A stretch of DNA of 64,000 bases from Cristatella mucedo (lineage: Eukaryota; Bryozoa; Phylactolaemata; Cristatellidae), in NCBI GenBank assembly GCA_009760855.2, contig WPIO01000001.1, forward strand, positions 9,052,501-9,116,500, in the 5' to 3' direction. Shown here piece by piece: positions 11,336 through 22,549 of the stretch. The position numbers were made by a program, and so were the translations under genes. Below the pieces are notes generated by a model. The model searched no databases. It was not told the DNA's origin and saw only the letters and a program-made list of their open reading frames with translations. How positions within the stretch are numbered: the stretch's first letter is position 1; each line of letters opens with the position of its first letter.

Positions 11336-11880
11336 TATGGCTACTCACTGCTACGTCAATCTTAAAATGGAGGCAGCTCTGAGAATATGGCTCTGCGAAG
11401 CCTGCTCCTGTTGGCCTGACTCGAAGCATATTTAAAGAGCCTAGGATGAGATTGAGATCTCTGTCGGTACTTTATAAATGCATTATTGTTTTTATCGCTA
11501 CTCTTATGAATGCGTTGAATTTTCGCCATCGTCTTGTACGCCACTGAAGTGCCGATTGCGTCGTGGGAACGGACCGAGGCAGCGAGACCTAATGCTCCGA
11601 GCTGTTGGCGAGCTCAGCCTCTCACAAAGTCATGAGCCTGCGAACTGCAAGGCATGGGGTTGGACGAGGGCGAGTTGGCCACGTGACCTCAGGTAGAGGC
11701 ATTAGAAGCTTCGGTCTCGGGCGAGCTTCTAGCTGTCAACTCGATTGTATGTACGAGTGTGTTAATACCATGACCGCAATGTAGAATCTGGTAGGATCCG
11801 GTCTAACGCGAACGGGTCGCTACTGCTCTCCATCAAATGCAGCTCGCATGCATCCAGGCTTAAACGTGAGTAGCCGGGTG
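11336..11880. other. Intermodule stretch with an L2-type 3' tail relic
   Basis: At about 11430-11500 the sequence resembles the LINE-A/SINE-A tail (AGAGCCTAGGATGAGATTGAG followed by a shortened stem and TTATAAATGCATTATTG). The rest has no recognisable element and no supported gene. Confidence 0.4.
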
Positions 11881-13247
11881 ATAGCTAGTGAATTCATCTG
11901 AGTCTGGTGAGTCCTTAGAGTTCCTCCAAGTACTCACCAGACTCAAATGAATCAAATGATTCGCCTTAACACAGCTTAAAAGTCTTCGAGTCTTACGGCC
12001 TATTGCTGGTACCAAATATTTTTCTAGCGAGGCATTTTTAACTTGGCAACAAATCGTAAATGCCTAACGGGCGGCGTGCCCGCAGGATGGCGATGCAGAT
12101 TCAAGCGATTTATCCAAATAGACTCTTTTTTAAGCAGGCTAAAACAGATCCTAGCTTTGTCTGCGTGTTATTTTAGAGTGAGGTTCAATAGAAATCTGTA
12201 TTCAAGTATTGACATTGATATCGCTACGAATTTATGCCAGCAGAGTTGCTGAGAGGTTAAGGCTTTCTAATCGCGTCAAAGGAGGTCTACTAAGCGGCAC
12301 GAGCACACAAGCATTCGTCGCGCCCATACAAGCTCCTCAAAATAGGCGCGCGCCGATTGATTCTCAGACTAGCTGCAAGCATCCTGGCGGTGAACCTTCT
12401 GAGAGCAGGTTTTCTTGAAATGGCAAAAAAATCATTCTCAGTCGAGGGTCAGCAGAGTATGTTTGGGCGTCACACGCAGCACGCCTTGGCATCGCCTCAG
12501 GTCCATTCTCTGCAGGTAGGCTTACAATGCGGCTTCGCGATCGGGCTCCGCCAGAGCTGCTACGGCGGAGGGGGCGGCTACGGCAGAGGGGGCGCGGGCA
12601 TCCTTCGCGACAGTGCAGCTTCAGGCCCTACAGCGTGAGGCTGCAGCTCCTTTTAAGCGGCGTCTAACTAGGCTTCCAGGCTTCGCTCTTTTGGCATGGA
12701 TATTCAGGCTATCCGAAATGGGCCAGCTCTGATGGCTTTATAGAAAATACAAATATATTATTGCTATCGTTATTTTTATCTACCCTCCTACCCAGCATGA
12801 ATAAAATGCCTAGAAGAAGATTTTGTTATTTGATGCCTTCCTGATGCCTAATTATTATTATTGTTATTATTTATAGTTATGGGTGAAAAAATTAACTTTT
12901 CAAATTATACTTTGATAATTTTGTTGTAAATTGAAAATAAGCAAATAATAAAGTATGAGAGAACCAGGTCTATTTGCACATGCAAATTGCGAGGGCTCTC
13001 TTTCCATTGGTCAGTGCCGGCAAACAACTCAATTGGAAGTTCCATTTACAGCAAGTGCACGCAGCAAACGATCAACACGCGCGATTGTACTTATCAAATT
13101 GATCTCGGCGAAATGCTGGAGCGATCGACGTGAATATATATATAAATATACATATAAATGTACGTTCAGCGCGTAAAGGTAAGTTATTATTATTTTTATT
13201 ACGTGCATTTTTATTACATAAATAAAAGAAAAAAGAATAAAACAGTA
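11881..13247. repeat. Array module M10, copy 2 (SINE-free)
   Basis: This is the most complete M10. It matches 1-1289 and 46670-47250. It carries the empty site for SINE-B at about 13090-13115. A 93-codon open frame at 12357-12638 (plus) ends in a glycine-rich segment YGGGGGYGRGGAG, but the matching frame in copy 1 is broken and the composition is low-complexity, so I do not call a gene. Confidence 0.7.
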
Positions 13248-13826
13248 TTAAATGCAAACTGCAGCTGCTTTTGTGGCCGCAGGCATAGGCCGTGTGTGCG
13301 TTCTCCGACCACGATCACGTTCTTCGGACTCCGCTACCACGTGACCACGACTCCGAGCTAACGAGCCGTCACATGGGAGCGGGCTTTCCTCCGAATCGCT
13401 TAGGCCGTGGCGGCCGGGTGAGCAGCGACGGAGGGTCACCGAGCCACCCGCTGTCGGCGCACGCGCACTGTTTGATTGCGCCGTGCCGGTTCGGCGCAGG
13501 CGACGCCTTGCCGCGTCTCTCCTCGCATCGGCGCTGAGATAGCGGCTCAGCTCTCCCTCGCTCAAGCTAAAGTTGCAAAACTTTCGCTTGGCTTCGGCCA
13601 CGGCGTCCGGCGGCAGCTCGTCGGGGCACTCGCCGCGGCCCATCATCTTGCGGAGAAACCACACCTCCGCTGACTTCTTAATGATGTGGTTCTCTACCAT
13701 CTCAACGTCAATCTCCAGCGTTAGGTGAATACTTTCTCTGTGCGCGTCTGCCATCCAATGTTCCACGCTCTTTCCGCTCTTTTTCGGAAGCGACCACATC
13801 CTCACTCGATAATTGATCGCTAGCAA
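13248..13826 (-). CDS. Coiled-coil family paralogue 3 with unrelated middle
   Basis: This is an open frame of 192 residues. From about residue 10 the sequence MWSLPKKSGKSVEHWMADA aligns with the start of the other paralogues, so the true start is probably the second methionine. The following segment (ESIHLTLEIDVEMVENHII, KKSAEVWFLRKMMGRG, ELPPDAVAEAKRKF) contains none of the 21-residue repeats. It looks like ordinary globular or helical sequence. The C-terminal third falls in the shared 3' region but in a different frame from the 487-residue paralogue. M10 lies downstream and the usual promoter block upstream. Function is unknown. Confidence 0.5.
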   Translation of the reverse strand: MLAINYRVRMWSLPKKSGKSVEHWMADAHRESIHLTLEIDVEMVENHIIKKSAEVWFLRKMMGRGECPDELPPDAVAEAKRKFCNFSLSEGELSRYLSADARRDAARRRLRRTGTAQSNSARAPTAGGSVTLRRCSPGRHGLSDSEESPLPCDGSLARSRGHVVAESEERDRGRRTHTRPMPAATKAAAVCI

Positions 13827-13960
13827 CTGAGCTTAACCAGAGGTTCACCAGGCGACAATCGCGAATTTATACCGGCGTGCGATTGTTTGGCACTCGCAGC
13901 GCTGCGCTACGCTATAGAATTCGCTCCGTCATAATCGTTCGCTAGTATAATTTACTCTGT
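13827..13960 (-). promoter_or_regulatory. Putative promoter block of paralogue 3
   Basis: The block shares GGTTCACCAGGCGACAATCGC, a weakened TATA-like AATTTATACC near 13864, and the inverted repeat region CGCAGCGCTGCGCTACGCTA near 13896-13915. It is more diverged than at 59.9 kb. Confidence 0.35.
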
Positions 13961-14335
13961 CATCGGCGCCGCACGGCGGTGCCACTTTTGCCTTAGAATT
14001 TCGTGGTCGCTAGCCCGCCGCAACTAAAAGACGAAGCCTCTTCCTTTCAGCATATCTGCGCCTTGACGGTCGCAACTTCTGTCGTGTTTTTTTTATCAAG
14101 ATCGCTGATCATTTTACGCGCTGAATCTCTATCGCATTTTTGGCAGATCCTACTACCGGTGGGGTTTGAATAGCAGCTCGGACCAAGCACGACCGGTCGG
14201 CTGCTCCGATTTTGCCCGTTAGGCTAGCGAAGGTTAGAGGTCAGGCCACTGGGGGGGGGTCAGGCAGTGGTCCACTCCAGCTCGACGGTGTTATCTCCCA
14301 CAATTATGAACTCTGAACTTGACAGCTGAGCCTTG
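13961..14335. repeat. Array module M1a/M1b, interrupted by a hAT element
   Basis: It aligns with 60060-60410 and 54060-54425. A run of nine G occurs near 14250. M1b is cut at 14335 by the hAT insertion and resumes at 16648. Confidence 0.7.
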
Positions 14336-14343
14336 ATTTAGAG

Positions 14344-16639
14344 CAGGGGTGTCCAACACGTGGCCCGCGGACCACAACCCGGCCCGCTGAGGTCTTCTAT
14401 GCGGCCCGCAACGTTATCCCAAAAATATTTGTCACTCCATGTTTTTCGTTAATTTTTAATCATTACAACGGCGATATAAGGCGCTGTGATGTACTTCACG
14501 CGCGCGTGAAGCGTGAATGTGTCCGAATGGCTATTTTCGCGTGAAGATATTTTGCTAGCCTTCATGTGAACATTTTGGCGTGAAGGGGTAATATATTTGT
14601 GCTACAGCGGCGCCATTACGATTTAATTTATAACGCTTCCGCAAGCGGAATTAACTGTTTCACGCTGTAAATAGAAATAAAGAGCCGTTTCTCAGCTGCT
14701 GCTGCACGAACTGGAATAAGTCAGGTAGGTTTTTCAAAAAACGTGTATTGCTCAACTTACTTACTAATACTAAGATATTGTTGTGATAAAATATAAATTA
14801 ATCAATTCGTAACTTATCTGTTTTTTTATTTCGCAGAGAAAAATGGCGGCGAATGTGAATACTAGCAAAAAACAAAAAATTGACGCAGAAGGAATACGTT
14901 TCAAAGCATCTTGGACTGTAGTCTATTTTGTAATGGATCGCTTCTGTAGGATAATATGCCTAATATGCCAAGAAACAATTGCCGTTGCAAAGGAGTACAA
15001 TGTTAAGCGACATTTTTCAACAAAGCATGGCGACAGGTACAACAGCCTGACTGGTCAACCTCGAATTAGTCGCGTGAACTCGTTGAAACAGAGCGCCATC
15101 GGAGAGCAGTCATTGTTTACAGCAGTCAGCAACAAGTCTGAGGCTTCAACCAAAGTAAGTTTTTTAATAGCTGAAGCTATAGATAAGCGGGGGAAAGCAT
15201 TTTCCGATGGTGAATTTGTTAAGGAATGCCTCAGGCTGTTGACTGGTGTGGTCAGTCCAGAAAAGAAGTCAGAAGTAGAGAAAGTCAGTCTTTCTCATCA
15301 AACGGTTGCGAGAAAAGTTGACGAGCTCGCATCCAACATAGAAAAAAGTCACACTAAAAGACTTGCTGAATGCGAATTTTATTCTCTTGCGCTCGTCGAA
15401 AGCACGGACAATAGCGATACGGCTCAACTGTCTGTGTTTGTACGCGGAGTCACAGGAAAGTTTGTCATTATCGAAGAACTTTTGAATATATGTTCAATGA
15501 AAGGCACTACAACGGGGAGGGATATTTTGGGTCAGATCAAGAGGGTCCTCACAAATTTAATCTTCCTGAAACTAAATTGATTGGTTTAATGACTTGGCTT
15601 TTTTGGTGGACATGACCAAACATCTTGCAGATCGTAATGTCAAATTCCAAGGTAAGGATCAACTGGTCCATAAAGTGTATTAGTGTGTTGTCGCGTTTGT
15701 GCAAAAGCTGAAACTTTTCCGGAAACACTTATATCAGAAGAAACTGTTACTTTTCACAACACTAGCAACAGGATCGCCTGAAACGCTGGCTCATATGAAG
15801 TACTCTTGTTAGCAAACTTGTTGATGAATTCGAAGAGAGGTTTCAGGATTTCCAACAACATGCGGATGACATGAACATGATTAGTAATCCATTTAATATC
15901 GATCCCTCTGATGCACCTGATGAATTTCAACTCGAACTAATCGACATTCATAATGACAGCAATTTAAAAACTGCTTATGATCAGCATGACCTTGTTACCT
16001 TTTACAAGCAGTATGTTTCATCATTCTTTTCCTAACCTAGCCAAACATGCTCGCAGGTATATTGCACTTTTTGGCAGCACATATTGCTGTGAACAGCTTT
16101 TTTCCAGACTAATAAAAGGGGAAAACAAAGACTCGATCCGTTCTCACAGATGAACATTTATCAGGAATCCTTAGAATTGCCACGTCCACTGTTGCAGCAG
16201 ATGTCGACTTTTTATGCAAACAGAAACAATGCCAAATATCTCATTGATGCCGGCAGTGAAGAAGACATTGAATACCTGTGGCATTTAATTAATCCGAAGA
16301 CATTAATATTATGTGAGTCCTTGTCATGTAATTTTGTAAGTTTTATAAGTTTCTGCCTTCATGTTATTAAAATAAAAATCCAAAAGTAAAAGATTGGCCA
16401 TAAAATCTATCAAATTATTTTCCAGGACACGATTGAATTTTTATTATTATTTTTTTAATTACAATTATGCTAAAAAAAACTATTGTATTGTGGTTTACTT
16501 ATTAAGTATAATAGTAATAGTCATAGTAAATTCCGATCTTATTTTCTGATGCGGTCAACTACGCCAATTTACATGTGGCCTCCGGACCTTTTAAATTTTT
16601 TTAATGTGGCCCCCAACGCAAAAAGGTTGGACACCCCTG
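14344..16639 (+). mobile_element. hAT DNA transposon, GTF2IRD2-like, complete ends
   Basis: The element has perfect 14-bp terminal inverted repeats (CAGGGGTGTCCAAC at 14344-14357 and its complement at 16626-16639). They are flanked by the 8-bp direct repeat ATTTAGAG at 14336-14343 and 16640-16647. Eight-base target duplications are typical of hAT elements. Other copies of the host module have a single site (GATTGCGAG-like) with no insert. Subterminal GTGGCCC motifs occur at both ends. The element is 2296 bp and carries a damaged transposase gene, so it is non-autonomous now. Confidence 0.93.
14843..16285 (+). pseudogene. hAT transposase (GTF2IRD2/ZBED-like), degenerate
   Basis: The first 245 codons (14843-15580) are open. 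They contain a BED-like zinc finger (CLICQ...NVKRHFSTKH, about residues 39-66) and a core segment with ESTDNSDTAQLSVFVRG and MKGTTTGRDI, characteristic of this transposase group. The frame then fails. Later pieces appear in other frames: NDLAFLVDMTKHLADRNVKF (about 15588-15650), KLKLFRKHLYQ (about 15710), and the C-terminal dimerisation region YIALFGSTYCCEQLFSRL (about 16058) with TDEHLSGILRIATSTV (about 16145). About 200 codons expected between MKGTTTG and NDLAFL, which would hold catalytic residues, are missing. Frameshifts and that deletion make it inactive. Confidence 0.88.
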
Positions 16640-16647
16640 ATTTAGAG

Positions 16648-17265
16648 CCATGAGCTATGCCGATTAATGAGGACGATTATGAGACGGCTATGGTAAGCTG
16701 AGACTTATGAGTAGCATATGTATGATTATTGTCATTGATTATTGGTTATATTAGCGATCACTTGTGACTGTAGGGCCTTGTATTCTATGGAACTAGTTCA
16801 GTGAGTCTGGGAGCGGTAAATAGCAGCGCTATTTAGGTAGTTTTAAGGATGGAGTATAACGTTTCACGCGAGCAATCATTTCCCTGGAGACACCGGGCAC
16901 GATAATGTGTTATAAGAGCATGTTTTTTGGAAACATGATGGTTACCTGCAGCGAGGAGTAATCGAAGCTGTCGATTTGTCATAGCGGTCGGCCAACTGGC
17001 GGATGCTCACGCTCATCGCGCTACGGATGTGTTCGTGGTTTTCAAGCTCCGACGTAAAAATAACTGATGAAGATAACACTAGGAGAACGGCAAAATTTTA
17101 GATTTTTTTCAAAATTTTAGGTTTCAGATTTACTTTCGATATGTACGAGGCATAATAATGATCTCTTGCTGCAAGATTCAATGTGTTGATTTCAGGCGTG
17201 AAAGCGTGTCTAGCCAAGGTGAAGATATGGGATACTCAATCCGTAGTTGATTTGGTTGCAGGTTT
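16648..17265. repeat. Array modules M1b-M3 after the hAT insertion
   Basis: M1b resumes immediately after the target duplication, followed by M2 and M3 (TGGTTACCTGCAGCGAGGAG; ACGTAAAAATAACTGATGA). A small duplication around AAATTTTAG occurs near 17093-17120. The array ends at GATTTGGTTGCA near 17260; paralogues continue with CTAGCGTTGC. Confidence 0.75.
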
Positions 17266-17275
17266 AAAGTTTTCA

Positions 17276-17460
<185 letters not shown>

Positions 17461-17602
17461 GGATGGATGTATGGACGGACGGATGGATAGATAGAGAGAT
17501 AGATAGATGCATAGATAGATAGAGAGTGCGAGAGAGAGAGAGAGCAACTTGAAGGGCATTCGAAAAATGCCGTCTCCAGGCGAACGGCTCGACGTCGTGC
17601 AC

Positions 17603-17645
17603 ACTCATTGGGTAGGGCCTCTCGACGAGGCCATACCCAATGAGT
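17603..17645. repeat. 19-bp inverted repeat (hairpin)
   Basis: ACTCATTGGGTAGGGCCTC and its reverse complement (18 of 19 positions match) are separated by five bases, TCGAC. I see no related copy elsewhere in the window. It could form a cruciform or an RNA hairpin; no function can be assigned. Confidence 0.85.
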
Positions 17646-17660
17646 CATTAAAGATTACGT

Positions 17661-19480
17661 TCGTGAGGTGCCGAGCTGCAAGCATATAGTTTGGCTGAGG
17701 TTGGTGACAGAGACCATAGGAGCTGCTCTGCTAACACAGTGCCCACTAGATTGGAGCCTCAGCGTTACTGCATGCCACGAATGGCTGAAGATACGAGTGG
17801 CGTTTAGCGAATTTTTTTATGGGCATGGGCGTTTTTTAGTTCTGTAGATTCAAAATCAACGTGAGAGAGACAGAGTGAGGGATACAAAGAGCGGGCACTG
17901 TTGTATGAGCCTGTTGTTTCTCGGCCACTAATGTGTGCCCCACCTGCAGCAGGTGGTTGAGCAGTTGACTCGGTGCAGCCTTTGATGTAAGCATGTGGCC
18001 CACCACAGAGGCACTCAATTATCGGTGGTGAGTCAGCCCCTAGCTTGTACGTGTACCTGCTGGGGAGTACAGATTTGAGTCTCATTTTCTCCTCACATTC
18101 TCCCGCTCGCGTCTTCGTGTCTCCATGAGACTCCACTATCGCAGCTGCAGCCGAAGATACAGTAACGTAACAGCACGCATTGACGTAAAGGAGAAATCAG
18201 TTCGAGTGAATTAGCAGTCCAAGCCCTGTCATGCCGTAGGTCCGGTCCTAGGTGAGGGAAAGAGGTAAGTGAACGTTGCTGTTTTAAAGTTGCAACTTTC
18301 TGATCATAAGAATGGAGAAACAGTCGCTAACGGCGCTCGTATCAGAACATTGGCGAGTAAATGTCATGAGCGACAGCACAGAAGCGATCCCGGAAGTGGA
18401 TAATTGGCTCAGTGGCTAGTGCCACTACACCATTGCCGGCTGTGCCTAAGCCCTCGTCGCAGGCTGCTGCACCAACCTGCGCTGAATCTACGACGTTTCG
18501 GAAGCTCATGATCTGCCAGCTTGTGATTGTCCAGAACGATGCGATCATTAGGACAATGCACGAAGAAAGCCATCGACCCAAAGCTACAGTCTCTGCCATG
18601 CGACGATCAAGGAATCTGGGCTCAGATTCACTAGATCAATCCATGGATGAGAGTTATTTTGCACCGTGAATATAAGTTCGTTTGCCCAAGCATCTTTCCC
18701 ATTGTATAAATAATACCTTAATTGCAGCGTTCGTTGCCGACGTGCTGTAACATCGACGGGATTCGGTGACCGGCATTGACTTACGTGAGAACTTAAATGA
18801 TTAGCCGCAGCAGAGGTACAGCAGCGGCAGCAGCGGCAGCAGCACCAGTAATTGCATTCAGCAGCAGCAGCTGTAGACAGAGCCGAAGAGCCAGAACATT
18901 GCTCCACAAGCAGCGAAAGTTTCTTGAGAGTATTTTAGTGGCATGCTCTTGCAAACGGTCCTCAGAACAAGGCTTTCAGTGCTGTTTTGGGAGCAACCGA
19001 GGAGACACTGGTCCTCTTGAAGAATCTATAAGAAGTGAATTTTAGTTGTCTCAGTTACAAGTCCTGAGGGCACGAACATTTTGCTCTGTCTTTTTAGGGA
19101 ATGGACAGTCTGTCAAATTTTAGGGAATAGACAATCTCTCAGTTATAATGCCAATAATATTAAAACCAAATATCTTTCTAGGCACATTACTAATGCTGAC
19201 AAGGAAACTTGTCGATTGGTAAGCAGTTTACATCAATTTAAAACTAGCTGAGCAGTATATATCAATTGGTAAGCAATAAGATCAATCTAACTCCGACAGA
19301 GAAATCTAAAACCAATTGGAAAGCTATAGCTTTAATTAAAAACTGACAGGGCAAGGCTGTGAGGGACAGTCGGGTTTTAGCTTTTGTTTCTGAATGTAAA
19401 AAAGGAGATCGCGAGATGACACACGGCAATGAACTCCATGTTTTTAAAACGCATTAACTGAAGCCATTATCTCAAAGATA
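17661..19480. other. Unassigned sequence with a short CAG/CGG-rich patch
   Basis: No mobile element is recognised here. A GCAGCGGCAGCAGCGGCAGC-type patch lies at 18815-18875. A frame at 18412-18669 (85 codons, plus) and its antisense partner are both open, but neither resembles a known family. The stretch 19080-19340 contains several diverged GATCAATT/AACCAATTGG-like motifs. Confidence 0.3.
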
Positions 19481-19489
19481 TTTTACGTT

Positions 19490-20410
19490 TTTTAGAAACC
19501 GAACTGCTGCTCATAGGACATCCAAAGCGTGTGTCTGGATTTAAAGGCTTTGCTCTTCTAATAGGTTATGCTATTGTGCGACCATCACAACGTGCTTAAA
19601 ATCTAGGTGTCGTTTTCGACAACTGCCTCAATTTTAAAAGCTTCAATCAGAAGACTGCTTCTACAGCTAACCATCACGTCCGATCCCTATCCAAGATTAT
19701 GAGCTGTCTCCCACAGTTGCTTGTAAGAAATTTAACTAGCTCCTCAGTTCTGCCTCGGCTTGATTATTGCAATTCGCTATTTGCTGTGCTGCCAAATAAA
19801 GCTATTAGGCCACTGCAGCAAACTATGAATATGAGTGCAAGGCTAGCCTACAAGTCCCAGCGGTTTGAGCACGTGTCTTCTTTGCTAAAATAGATAGGAT
19901 GGATGTTGGTTGAGCAACGGATACAGAGCAAAGTTCTTACGCTGACCCACAAGGCCCGCCACGGCTTGGCTCCTCAATACCTAGCTGAACTGCCTCATCA
20001 GTTTCAGCCTGTTCGCGCCCTCAGGTCCTGTGTGGACAATAAATTAGCTATTTCATTCCTCTGCTTAAAGGCCATTGGCGACAGAAGTTTTAGCTCTGCA
20101 GGTCCTAGACTGTGGAACTTACTTCCACAATTCTTATGCAACGACAACTACTCTCCTGCTGCCGACTATGGCTCATCCTTTTCAGCGGTCCTGAGCTGCT
20201 ACTTCCATGCTACTCACTACCTCAACTGCTCTCCTGACTCTGCTATGCTTCCCACTTTCTCTTTGTTGGGTGAGACGACGTTTGTTGGCTTCCGAATGCA
20301 TACCGAAAGCCACTTGGGCTGTGAGTGTGCTGTACAAAACTCTCCTGCATAACACCCTAATGGTCTTTATGACTTTGTGGAGTTACTGACGGAGATACAT
20401 TGCATTACAA
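19490..20410 (+). mobile_element. LINE-B 3' half (L2/CR1-like)
   Basis: Broken frames encode the region after the reverse transcriptase: ELLLIGHPKRVSGFKGFALL, LDYCNSLFAVLPNKAIRPLQ, LTHKARHGLAPQYLAELPHQ and LWNLLPQFLCNDNYSPAADY. The 3' end reads GAGTTACTGACGGAGATACA and ends in CATTAC-type repeats. It matches minus-strand copies at 26111-26675 and 28293-29065. Frameshifts and a stop near 19890 show it is dead. Confidence 0.85.
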
Positions 20411-20579
20411 GAGGCATTTACAAACGATCCGAGTCAGGGATGTGGATGTCAGAGATAGGGTGTGGTGTGAGCGGATGCCTGGTTAGGAACTATTTCAGGT
20501 ACTTAGGCAGGTGCAAGAGAATGAAGGAAAGTAAAGGCATGTCACAAAACCTCGAAGCTGGATTCGCAGTTGATTGAAA

Positions 20580-21015
20580 GCTGTTGCAGGTTAGTCAGTT
20601 GCATTATAGTGAAACAGCTCCGATGCTCATTTTAGACAAGCCTAGCTTCCGAGTTTTGAATTCCTGATAAGCGTCTTAATGCATCGGCAGGAAGATCTGA
20701 AAGTCTTGAGTTACAGATGTCGACATGGGCTGTTGCAAATGCGAGCACCGGCTTGGCTGTGGCCTCCTTATTTTAAAAAACCCGAATTTTTTCAATATCG
20801 TGTACACGAAGATAAGCAGACATTACTGTGGAGCTGACCTGCTCATCTTGTGAAGCCTCACTTTGCAACAGGACATCCAGATTGCATACAGAGCTATAGA
20901 AAAATGCTGACTGAACCAATTGAGAGCATTAGGCTTTCCAATTTTTAAATAGCACTAGCTTTGCCCATAACTAGCTAGTTGGTTTGATCGTCATTAGATT
21001 AGAGACATTCAGCTG
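20580..21015 (-). mobile_element. LINE-A relic
   Basis: Landmarks shared with 61430-61680 occur in the same order: CCCGAATTTTTTCA, GTGGAGCTGACCTGCTCATC, GCATTAGGCTTTCCAA and TTTGCCCATAACTAG. Coding frames are fully decayed. Confidence 0.65.
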
Positions 21016-21239
21016 CCATCTTCCAAGTGCCAATGTGCATAATACATCCTGCAGGAGAGTGGATACATTTTGAGATGTTGGAAACCAGGAAAGGATCGGA
21101 GCACAGTGGCTTTTGCCAATCAGCAAAATGAAGCAAAAATGAAAGTTTAGATTGTGGTTGTCGATAGGATCTGCAAAAGGAAGGTAATTTTTTGTTGTCC
21201 TGCTTTACTCAGTGCTAGAATTATGGGTTTTTTATATGA

Positions 21240-21430
21240 TTGAATAAATAAAAAATACTAGCTGATTTAACAGACTATATTTGTGTAACGATAGAAGAGC
21301 CTTGATAGCTATCACCATCGCTTGCAGTATCGATAAAGGACCGCCCACTACAAGATTCGAAACTACGACCCCGGGGCCGAGGTCATGGAAAGCAACTGCC
21401 TTACCTAGTGAGCCATTATGGCTCACCAGG
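21240..21430 (-). mobile_element. SINE-B copy
   Basis: Head, body and AATAAATAAA tail correspond to 953-1140. The B box is mutated (AGATTCGAAACTA on the plus strand), which indicates an older insertion. Confidence 0.8.
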
Positions 21431-21584
21431 TAAATGCTTTAACTTTACGGTAAGAATTAAATAGGATTATGGCTTTTTGATAATACATCTTTGTTCACCG
21501 TGCTTCGCAACAATGAATGAGAACCAGTTTCAGAGCTCATGCTTCTGACGATAGGAATTTTTTACTTGTAAGTTTTCAAAGCTT

Positions 21585-21965
21585 TTACAGGCGCTTAGGT
21601 TAAACATTTGAATACAGGTAAAACGTTGACAGTTTCTGTCGGAGTAAGCAATTCAGTGAGTCAGTTACCGCCTCTTTGTGAATTAAGCTGTGCACAGAGC
21701 ATTCCAAGAATCTATCTTGAGCTGTGACCTTCTCAACGAGTTGAAGTCACGGCCAGAAGGCAGCTGCTGCTACCATAGTAGCCTGCCTCGAACTTTGTAA
21801 CTAGATTAATGATAGGTGTCACTAAACCGAGCTAGAATGCCAAACATGTGGAAGCTCTCAGCCATAAATTACTCACTTTGTATTGATGGTACGAGTGGCA
21901 GGTAGGAGGAATATGGCCTTTATTTAAAATAATTCTCCTAAAAGCAAGCAGCTGTCGTCAAAAGC
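21585..21965. repeat. Dispersed repeat D, copy 1
   Basis: The stretch shares ordered landmarks with 43900-44225, including GTCAGTTACC/GTCAGTTGATAG, GAATTAAGCTGTG and AGCTCTCAGCCATAAATTAC. In both places LINE-A sequence lies nearby downstream. No coding potential is evident. Confidence 0.6.
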
Positions 21966-22179
21966 TTGCCGACGGTTCCAACCACCATCAACGGGCACAT
22001 ACAGCCAGCAGTTCTGCAGCAGTTAAAAGAAGTAGGTACAGTTTTGATACCGCTAAGAAGCCGGCTCTGCTGCTCGGAACATAACATAGCATAACATAAG
22101 TCGCTTGGCAGTGATGACAGCCACAATTAGAATCATTGCCTTTGTTCGTCATGTACTAATAGGTCGCAATTATTTGTTT

Positions 22180-22405
22180 TGTTGTGTGCTTATGCGAGCT
22201 AAAACTTCGCCTGCTGCTACTATTCATGTCTGCATGATGACCCCGATAATTTCACATCTAACAATATGGTTGTTAACACTGCGAATGTTACCATTAATTG
22301 TTTGGTCATGTTTTTTGTAAAGCATCGGCACCGTGCCTAGAAAGAGATTGAGTTCTTTGAGAGCTTTAAACAAATGTATTATTATTATTATTATTATTAT
22401 TATAA
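22180..22405 (+). mobile_element. LINE-A 3' untranslated end with ATT tail
   Basis: The LINE-A 3' landmarks are recognisable: CATGCTGACCC-like spacing, GCCTAGAAAGAGATTGAG and an ATT run at 22376-22402. The stem-loop is degraded. Confidence 0.75.
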
Positions 22406-22549
22406 CTAGAACCTTTCAAAAAAGGCTGCTGGTATGCCACTAATTAAGCATGCAACATGCGACTACGAGAACTAAAGCAACTTCCGCCTGGTCACACTGT
22501 TGCCGTTCTTATCTAAGGCACTGGAACGATAAGTGGCAGATAAACTAAT

